DNA from: Ostrinia nubilalis
Lineage: Eukaryota; Arthropoda; Insecta; Lepidoptera; Crambidae
Reading direction: 5' to 3'
Assembly (NCBI RefSeq): GCF_963855985.1
Contig: NC_087095.1
Span: 1,560,001-1,624,000, forward strand
DNA length: 64,000 nt
The stretch's first letter is position 1; each line of letters begins with the position of its first letter. Under the pieces are notes generated by a model. It was given only the letters and a program-made list of their open reading frames with translations, did not search any database and had not been told where the DNA came from. The position numbers and the translations under genes were made by a program. This document shows positions 55,810 to 64,000 of the stretch, in pieces.

Positions 55810-56940
55810 TCAACATTTTTACTTTGTCTTAAAATATGCATCGGCTGGGTAATTTCAAACTTTGGATGAGTAATTATGCTGTGCCTAACCAAACGGATTG
55901 TGAAGCTTGCCACCAAACCAGGTGTGACGACCACGACCACTGCCAAGAGTGTAGCGACGAAGAAAAAGAAGAACCAAAAAAAATATTCATACTGGACTAA
56001 TCTCGGATGTATTTATTTATTTTATTTTAATTACTCAGGTTTTACACCTTATTACGTAATTAAATAGTTAAATAACAATAACAACATCTTAAAAACTAAA
56101 GAGAACACTGTTCACAAAGGGACTGGCAAGTTGACAATATTTTGTGCCGCAAATAAGTCACATTGAGGGTTAGGGAGGAAGACCAGAAGTGCATTGAGGA
56201 CATTATTGTTTGCTTCAATTCGCTTGATTCAATTTATTAAGTATTCATACAACACGAATAGGAATTCCACTCGTAATAACTTACAGTGGTAAATATAGTA
56301 AGTACAAGTCATGGTAATATAATAAAGCAACCATTATATCATAGCGGAAAAAGTAATACAGACTAGTAAACCACACCGATCAATGAGACAGCGGAACCGC
56401 CATATTGCTGGCAACACCAAACACATTTGGATCGCGTTTTAGGCAGATCATGTGCGCAGGAAACAGAACCGTAACATTACTGACCGAACGCTATGAGTGG
56501 CCTTAATAGACAATACAGTCGAGGACAAAATTAGCGGCACTGATGAATAATATTTTTTGGAGCCTATGATGTTATCTCAAAAAATTTTTTCAAACTTAAA
56601 AAATATCCCTTGTTTCTGGTTGTACATAAACCCACTACCTTCGAAACTACGTGAAACGTGAATCACACATAAGGCAGAAGATTTTTTTAACTTTAATAAA
56701 TGTTATTTAAGAATTATTATATTTATATAAGAATTAGCACATCGGCATAACGCAAACTCTTTTTAGTTTGGAGAATCTATTACATGGGCAACAAAACACA
56801 ATTTAAAGGAAAGAACTTTTTTAGGCGTATCAATCAAATACAGAAGCTATAATATACAATGTTGCAGCGTTACCTGTTTCGAGTAATCGTCAATTGTTAT
56901 AGACATAAATTAACATTACGTGATATAATACAGTCAGTTA
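55810..56940. other. Gene-free DNA
   Basis: No recognised feature beyond AT-rich sequence. A 63-codon Thr/Lys-rich frame at 55876-56067 has no domain or splice support. Confidence 0.4.
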
Positions 56941-57134
56941 CATTAACCCTTAACTGGTATCGTAAATTGGACATACGTAACTGGTATCGTGGGGGCCGCG
57001 CGGCCCCCATACTATGTTTGCTTCTGGCAAGCATGTTTTACCTATATACTTAAATAAATGCTCATAGATGATATATATTAGGCTTGTTCTATGTAATCAT
57101 TTAGTTTTTATTGTATTAAATCTTCTTACTTATA

Positions 57135-58839
57135 CAGGGTGTTTGGCGCATCGTGTGCCAAAATGATTTGGCGGATAGAATGGGTCATTTCCTATATTTT
57201 CAGCCCCCATAACACGTTCCATGCCAGGCGGCTACTTTTATATTAATTTTTTTAGTAATTTCACCAAAATACCCAAATCGCATCATTTAATTTCGATTTA
57301 AAAAAAAACTACTAGGCGTAGCCTCAAAGTAAATATTTTGTTTTGACGTGCATTGATGTAGGGTTGCATCAAATCTAAATTTACTGGCAAATATCATCTA
57401 GTTTTTTTTTAATTCAGCTTTGAAGTTTTCCGAAAAGTTAAAAATGGACTGAACATTTAAGTTTACATGGCTATAAAAAAATAAATAAAAGAGATAGCGA
57501 TCTTCGAATTTTATCAAAACTTCTCTAGTCTATCCCCATTCAAACGGTATACTAATCTTATTTAAATAATAACAATAACTTCACAAATTCCTTAAATTAG
57601 TGCATTGACTCTACTCGGACTGATTTGCGAAATTTGTGTTTATAGCCCCTTTTTGTGTAATAGCACGTTATTAAACACCTAACAGGTAAAAAATATTTAT
57701 CTTATGCAATGTAAAAACCTTTTCCCTATCGTTTTCCAATGTGGATTTCTTGAATTTAAAGACGAAAATAATTATTTTGATCGTTTATTAATTATTACAA
57801 ATTTAGTTCAAAATGACCTCCTCGGCAACTTATACACTCACGACATCTTCTTCTAATTTTGACTATTGTCGTATGCAGCCACATTTCTCTTTTTATTACT
57901 ATAAAGACGTTTTCTACTCGTGGATTAGAAGAGATGGCCCTATACAGTGGCCTGCACATTCCCCAGACCTAATTCCGTTAGATTTTTACGTCTGGGGACG
58001 AGCTAAAGAACTGGTGTACGTAACGGATTCAAACAATAGAAGAACTACAACAATGAATAAAAAACGCCTTTGTAGTAATAAAAAGAGAAATGTGGCTGCA
58101 TACGACAACAGTCGAAATTAGAAGAAGATGTCGTGAGTGTATAAGTTGCCGAGGCGGTCATTTTGAACTAAATTTGTAATAATTAATAAACGATCAAAAT
58201 AATTATTTTCGTCTTTAAATTCAAGAAATCCACATTGAAAAACGATAGGGAAAAGGTTTTTACATTGCATAAGATAAATATTTTTTACCTGTTAGGTGTT
58301 TAATAACGTGCTATTCACACAAAAAGGGGCTATAAACACAAATTTCGCAAATCAGTCCGAGTAGAGTCAATGCACTAATTTAAGGAATTTGTGAAGTTAT
58401 TGTTATTATTTAAATAAGATTAGTATACCGTTTGAATGGGGATAGACTAGAGAAGTTTTGATAAAATCCGAAGATCGCTATCTCTTTTATTTATTTTTTT
58501 ATAGCCATGTAAACTTAAATGTTCAGTCCATTTTTAACTTTTCGGAAAACTTCAAAGCTGAATTAAAAAAAAACTAGATGATATTTGCCAGTAAATTTAG
58601 ATTTGATGCAACCCTACATCAATGCACGTCAAAACAAAATATTTACTTTGAGGCTACGCCTAGTAGTTTTTTTTTAAATCGAAATTAAATGATGCGATTT
58701 GGGTATTTTGGTGAAATTACTAAAAAAAAAATATAAAAGTAGCCGCCTGGCATGGAACGTGTTATGGGGGCTGAAAATATAGGAAATGACCCATTCTATC
58801 TGCCAAATCATTTTGGCACACGATGCGCCAAACACCCTG
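57135..58839. mobile_element. Giant foldback transposon (about 780-bp arms)
   Basis: The left end CAGGGTGTTTGGCGCATCGT is mirrored by ACGATGCGCCAAACACCCTG at the right. TA flanks at 57133-57134 and 58840-58841. The arms 57135 to about 57911 and about 58055 to 58839 are nearly identical in inverted orientation by eye. The roughly 143-base centre is single copy and encodes a transposase fragment. It is inserted in the piggyBac-like element. Such an arm length can fold into one long hairpin RNA if transcribed. Confidence 0.93.
57813..58121 (+). pseudogene. Mariner-type transposase fragment in the foldback loop
   Basis: The open frame includes GPIQWPAHSPDLIPLDFYVW then GRAKELVYV. The WP-x-x-SPDLxPLDFxxWG signature is the region around the third catalytic Asp of IS630-Tc1-mariner transposases of insects. 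Only about 45 codons around that site come from the single-copy loop; the flanking codons are inverted-arm sequence. The rest of the catalytic domain and the DNA-binding part are absent, so it cannot be an active transposase. Confidence 0.75.
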
Positions 58840-59039
58840 TATACTTCAAGACATTACATAATAGTAACAACTTTTTACGTAATATTTTTTTAACGTTACA
58901 AATATCTATGAAACCTACCGTTTAGAAAGTTATAACCAAAAATATTATTATTTTAATCAATCCATAATAATGTGAACTTAATAATAAATAACGTTTTAAT
59001 GTAATATCAAATAAAAATAATAAGTATTTTATAAAAATA

Positions 59040-59273
59040 AAAACATAAATATTATGTTGACGAACATTAGCAGGTGCTGGTGGATTTTCAGACCACTTGT
59101 ATTTATTTTTTCATAGTAGCCGGATTGACTAGGTCCTACAACATCTTCATTTTCACTCTCTGAAGAAAAAAATTGAAAATCAGAATCAATATCCTCATTA
59201 TCGACCGAATATTGGTTATTGGGTCTTCACAATGACCTATAATTTTATTATCACTATATCCTTCTTCTGACAT
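59040..59273 (-). pseudogene. piggyBac-like transposase, N-terminal remnant
   Basis: On the minus strand from ATG at 59271-59273 it reads MSEEGYSDNK, and after frame changes NEDIDSDFQFFSSESENED, GPSQSG and finally KWSENPPAPANVRQHNIY. An acidic start followed by W-x-x-x-P and R-x-x-N-I is typical of piggyBac transposase N-termini. At least two frameshifts are present, and beyond about 59045 the coding sequence is lost into AT-rich DNA. No catalytic Asp residues remain. Confidence 0.75.
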
Positions 59274-59616
59274 GCTACTAATCACTAATTTGGAATCAAA
59301 AACTTCGTTCTAGGTATCTTCTATTGTTTTATCACTTATAAACCACCAATAGTGCAAAAAAATAAAAAACAAATAAAAATTGCCACGAAAAAAAAAACTA
59401 ACGTAACTGGTATCGTGGGGGCCGCGCGGACCCCAACACGTGCATATCTTCATCCTGGTGAATTATGCAGTGCTGAAACGCCTGCACCATACGCGAGTAG
59501 CGCCGAAATGAGAATACCAAAAATTTTGGCTGCCCACGATGCGTAGCTTCTTAGAAATCAAAGAAAACGTCACGCGTGGGGGCCGCGCGGCCCCCACGAT
59601 ACCAGTTAAGGGTTAA

Positions 59617-61260
59617 ATCACATAAATTATGTTTAGATAATATAATCGTAGAGTAGGATTCTAGTTGGATTATCGCTTGTATCTTTAAATGCTGCTGTAG
59701 ATATAGGTTTCACACTAACATAAATAACAAAACATTATTTACACGTCACATACGAAGTCACATCATAATCAGTCAGTCAGCTTACATATCTCATATCTCA
59801 GCAACAGGTGCGATTTTGCAACAAAATTCTAATTAAGCTGGCCGTACTATTACCTAATTATGACGTCATGATAAAGTAAGGCAAAAAATTATTTACATAC
59901 GCATTAAGATCAAAAGTAAGTAAAACTCATAAAAAACTCGATAAAACTAATTTTATTTACGCAAGTAAGCTTTTAAAAAGCACTTTTATCTAAATAATAC
60001 TCTATCACTATTTTGTGGTTTCAAAGAAATGAAAATGAAACCATTTTCCGCAGCTGAATATACCACAGCATAATAACTGTCAAGCTCGATTACCCTGGCA
60101 GTGAGTGCACGCCCACTACGTACGCAGAACGCGTCCGCAGCCGTATGTAGCTGCGCGCGCGACGCTATGTAGCGTGCGATGATCTAGCGCAGGTGTCGTT
60201 AACCTTTTTCTCATCGAACAATGTGCAATATTATGTAAACTGTAACTTGATAAATATTTGATAAAAAGCTGTATTAGATTAAAACGCAACGAATATAATG
60301 AACAACATGTCAGACTACTATTATAATGCATGTTTGTTTATAATAGATAATTTTCACACATGAAAAATGGGTTGCTTTAAAATCAAAATAGAAAAAATGC
60401 ATGTATAAAAAGTTCACATTGATTCGACTTGTTTATTAGTTGAGGAATGCATAATTTTGTAATCTTAGTAGAGATTATTACAAAGTTATGATTATTATAT
60501 CTAAGAGACACATCTTATTTCCATAAAATTTGTCAAGTCTGTCAAATGCTTCTTCAGAGAGTAGCGAATAGAGACAAAAAAATTATCATTCACATTAGCA
60601 TTATCCAATTCTATACCTAACCTTTTTTTCATCGTCATAACATTTTTTTAAAGTGTTTTTCAAAATGCTTTAATTTTTTTTTATACTGGTTGGCAACTTC
60701 TGTTCTGACCCAAACCTAATGGTTCAAATAATTCACTCGCTCGCGGAAATTATGCACTAGTATTCGGCCGGCAGTGTATGCTAATTCACATGTCGACTTG
60801 AATTCTTTAATCCCAGATTATCTAACACTTCGTTAGCAACTAATAAGGTTTAATGTAAAGAATTTATTCTGTGTTATAGACTAGAAAAATACTCAAGAAT
60901 TTCATAAGTTCGCTTTATAATGCGGAGAGGTGTAGTAAGTTTACTTGTTACTGATTAAAGATGTTCTTTATTATAGAAACTACATTATTTTGATGTTTAT
61001 TCTTCAATCCTTTAACCGATTGAGTCCCAGACGGCATTAATTAATGTCATAACAATTGATTTATCTATTGTGTCTAGATTCGCGGAGCTTGAAGGATTAA
61101 TCGACGACGAATAACAATTTTATTTTCCATGTGATGTATACTCAATGAAAAATGACTAAAATCTTTAATTTTGTTTCTGCCTCGACTTACTAAGGCTCGG
61201 TTTCCGATTTGGGATTTCCAGCTTGAGCATGCTCATCTTCTACTAAAGAATGAATTTAAT
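59617..61260. other. Gene-free DNA
   Basis: A GC-richer patch at 60100-60190 has CTACGTACGC, GCAGCCGTATGTAGCTGCG and GACGCTATGTAGCGTG words, perhaps part of a dispersed repeat. Otherwise nothing is supported. Confidence 0.4.
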
Positions 61261-61265
61261 TATGT

Positions 61266-61473
61266 AGGTAACTCAAAGGTGACAGACTGCCTGACTGACT
61301 GATATAGTGATCTATCAACGCACAACCCAAACCACTGGACGGATCAGGCGGAAATTTGGCATGCAGGTAGATGTTATGACGCGTAGGCATCCGCTAAGAA
61401 AGAATTTTACGAAACTCCACTCCTAAGGGGATAAAACGGGATCTACGTGTACGAAGACGCGGGCGGCCGCTAG
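61266..61473 (+). mobile_element. Helitron-like non-autonomous element, family A copy 2
   Basis: Inverse-orientation relative of 11065-11268: CTCAAAGGTGACAGACTGCC, ATCTATCAACGCACAACCCA, GGCATGCAGGTAGATGTTAT and the end GAAGACGCGGGCGGCCG then CTAG, next base T. The two copies share their interior throughout. The left end is eroded, so that limit is approximate. Confidence 0.62.
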
Positions 61474-61479
61474 TTTAAT

Positions 61480-62965
61480 ATAAAAAATTCGTACTTTATT
61501 AGAAGATGAACACGCTTAAGCCAAAAATCTCAATTCAGGAACCGGACCTAAGTCCACCAATTGGCCAAAATAAAAAATAATCGATTTTAATACTATTCAA
61601 TACCTACGTACTACTTAAGCCTACTAGCTCTATGTGTACTGCATGCGTAAGTAAGTCAATGAGAAGATGCAACGTTTTGTACTGTAGTGTGAGGCAAGTT
61701 ATTGTGCAAAGTCAAAGGTTCTTTTGTTTTGAACAAAAAGAGTATTATTGTTTAAGTAACTGTAACACTGTGCATTATTTATGGTGAAATTTGTTTATGG
61801 ACATAATAAGTATTATTCCCTTAAAATTCTAAAATGAAACAGTGATGATTAGTTTATAAATAAGTTACACACTGACACGCAGATTTTTTTACAATTAACA
61901 ATTTAAAAATATTTGTCTGCAACTTCGACCTCAAAAAAGTCGATAACATGATATAATTCCGTGATATACTATTTTGTGCAGCATCCAAAAATGTTGAGCA
62001 ACTGAACGATTGGCTCAAAATTCAAAACAAAGTTGCTGAAAGATTTCAAATTAATTTAAATACTATTAGCATGCGAACACAGAAACTTTAATCATGATTA
62101 TTTTATCAACCAATGAATCATGTTTCAATTATAAAATACCATAAAGTTACAAAGAGTTTGCGATTTGAAATCTAAATACACATAGCGTAATTTCCTCATT
62201 TAAGCCCATTTACCTTAATTACCAAGAATTCCTACAAATACATAGGAAGCTCTCTATGTTGGCCAGTAAGGCATGTGGTGTTACTGCTGTATTGAATTCT
62301 TAGTATAGCGTATGCAAATAGTATGCAAAACGCATAGTAACATAGTGTTTACTTCTTTGCATCTAACATTTAAATATGACTGCAGTGGCAGTGGGCTTAG
62401 TGGCCGCCCCACCATTCTTCCGCTAATGTTTGAGTGTTATCGGTACACGCTAAATCATCCATGAGTGCACACGCACACTACAATAATGACGCTCGGATTG
62501 CTCGGATCAAACTCCCCGCACCCCGCGCTTCCCTCGACCAAAAATTGGTGGGGCGCGTCTTCGTGGATAAAACATTCTATACTAGTATTTAGTTTTATTT
62601 AACAGCAAGGGTAAACGAGTTCTTGATTGATGGCCAGATGACATAATCGAAGAGAATCTATATTTTCGCGCTTTTAAATAAATATTAATGTATGTACGAG
62701 TATTTCAAGAAACCACACTGGTAACCGGTATTTTATTATTAGACTTGCCAGTTATTAAAATACTTGTAGAAAACATATTATATTGCTAATGTTGCATTGG
62801 CTTAACCGGTTTCAAAGAAAAATACTTCATATTTACTCAATACTATTTTGTATTAATTTATACTCTGCAATACGAACCAGAGCTAGTTGTACCCTCACTC
62901 TCTTTCATTCTTGCAAGTTTGCACGATTGATTGATAGTGAGAGGAGGAGTCATATCGAGCAGATT
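61480..62965. other. Gene-free DNA
   Basis: A GC-richer segment at 62385-62570 (CAGTGGGCTTAGTGGCCGCC, AATTGGTGGGGCGCGTC) may be an old repeat or an RNA-like sequence, but I cannot assign it to any known RNA. Nothing else supported. Confidence 0.4.
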
Positions 62966-62970
62966 TTTAA

Positions 62971-63170
62971 GGCCAAGAACAGACGGTGAAACGCAACTGC
63001 AACGAAACTGCAACTGCTAGTTACTTTTGAGTTGCATCTAAGTTTCTGCTATAGCGTCCGTTGAGAGACCACACATGACGCGACCAGTTTGAAACTTTCA
63101 GTTTCATTCATCGGAATCATCACAAAGTTGCAGTTTCGTTGCAGTTGCGTTTCACCGTCTGTTCTGGGCC
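62971..63170. mobile_element. MITE, PIF/Harbinger type, 200-bp family, copy 2
   Basis: Same family, orientation and length as 30574-30773. Ends GGCCAAGAACAGACGGTGAA and TTCACCGTCTGTTCTGGGCC. TAA flanks at 62968-62970 and 63171-63173. The few differences include G for A near 63112. Confidence 0.92.
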
Positions 63171-63174
63171 TAAG

Positions 63175-64000
63175 AGTATGACACTAGTCTCGTCTCAATG
63201 AGTCTGCATCACATCGTAGTCACAAGTCTTCGTAGCGTATATTTCGTAGCTTTCTTGCTACGAATAATTCGCTACGAAAAGGCATGATGATGCGCTAATA
63301 ATTGTTTTGCTTTTCAAACACAGTTCAAATATTTCAGAACTACATAATTTAACGTTTTGATTTGGGTAAAGCTGTTTCGCACAACACATTTATTTTATAC
63401 TTTTTAATGGTGTACTTTTGGGGAAAGTAGGTATGGATTGAAGGTGGTGCTATACTTTCATATTGAAACGGTTGATTTTGACACCTTTGAGAAAGGATTT
63501 GATAGCCAAACCGGCTGAAAGAGTTCTGATGAAACGCGTTTGCGGGAACATCAGACTGGAAAGTCAAAGGGTACAAGCATTTATAGGTCTTTCTACCTGG
63601 AATCTCTACCTATTTTTTAAAAATCAAACTACTAAGTTTTATTGTAAAATTGCATATTACTACGATATAAGATGCCACAGTGTCCAGCTTGATGTGTATC
63701 AACAAGCTCTGCTTAGTAACTGGTAGATAGTTGAAATATTTCATATTAGTTTTTTCAGCAAAGGGTAAATCGGATAGTAATAAAATAAAAGTGATGGAGC
63801 ACAAATTAAATTAGTATTTATTGCTTGTATTGTCTAACAAGTTAATGAAGTTTGCACAAATTATTTACAAACCGTATGCGATTTAACACGTGTTATGTTT
63901 AGTGTTTCGGATATAGAGCCCGATTGGCATATGAAGTTACAACTAAACTTAATTAGTTTCAAGGCTTTTATTAAGAAGTCTAAACTATTAAATCAGGTGG
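63175..64000. other. Gene-free DNA to the window end
   Basis: At 63218-63283 the word TCGTAGC/GCTACGA recurs four or five times (CTTCGTAGCG, TTCGTAGCTT, TGCTACGAAT, CGCTACGAAA). Two overlapping short open frames near 63460-63730 show no domain. Confidence 0.4.

Larger units (their letters stand above)
56947..59612. mobile_element. piggyBac-like element, non-functional, with a nested foldback element
   Basis: The ends CCCTTAACTGGTATCG and CGATACCAGTTAAGGG are inverted, and TTAA target duplications lie at 56943-56946 and 59613-59616, the piggyBac signature. Subterminal copies of TAACTGGTATCG occur near 56950, 56979 and 59404 and, inverted, near 59597. An 18-bp palindrome, GGGGGCCGCGCGGCCCCC, occurs at 56991-57008 and 59578-59595, with a near copy at 59417. 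The interior holds a broken transposase start on the minus strand and the 1.7-kb foldback. Most transposase coding sequence is missing. Confidence 0.88.

Noticed and set aside
59352..59546. 64-codon frame inside the piggyBac-like element
   Set aside because: Crosses the subterminal GC palindrome; the transposase remnant lies on the other strand.

Overview
The window looks like nuclear DNA of a moth or butterfly (Lepidoptera). It is AT-rich, with two short-first-exon genes for secreted, cuticle-type proteins. The rest is littered with element types typical of lepidopteran genomes: RTE-type LINE tails with (ATG)n ends, CTAG-ended Helitron-like elements, tRNA-derived SINEs, and TTA/TAA- or TA-flanked MITEs. 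I saw no rRNA, functional tRNA, CRISPR array or prokaryotic gene. All calls come from reading the sequence; no database was searched.

Only two genes are well supported, both on + and clearly paralogous. Gene 1 has a 12-base coding exon at 8-19, a 5.4-kb intron and the main exon at 5429-6508. Gene 2 has its first coding exon at 27742-27753, a 261-bp intron and the main exon at 28015-29070. Each encodes a signal peptide, a Lys/Glu-rich propiece ending in KRG, a Gly/Tyr/His-rich stretch, a T-I-T-x-V-K motif, then about 245 residues of Val-Pro-x-Pro-Tyr-Pro-Val type repeats. This architecture resembles the Vajk group of insect cuticular proteins. Splice phase, acceptor sequence and domain order are shared, so the pair is a tandem duplication. 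Gene 2 has a TATA box and initiator; the promoter of gene 1 lies before the window.

The first intron of gene 1 seems nearly free of recognisable transposons. The 21 kb between the genes holds SINEs, Helitron-like elements, RTE tails, several MITEs (one nested in another) and a near-perfect 732-bp tandem duplication (21438-22901).

From 29.4 kb to the end there is no recognisable host gene, but the repeats are striking. (1) A piggyBac-like element with TTAA target duplications (56947-59612), carrying a broken transposase start, is interrupted by a 1.7-kb giant foldback (57135-58839) whose loop keeps a mariner-type transposase fragment. (2) A TA-flanked foldback (54066-55628) splits an RTE copy and contains a G-rich minisatellite with 9- to 17-base G runs. 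(3) A cluster of TTCACTTTC...AGTGACGT motifs lies at 40.28-40.87 kb. (4) Two MITEs abut at one TA (38.0-38.6 kb). (5) Two 200-bp copies of one MITE family have clean TTA and TAA duplications.
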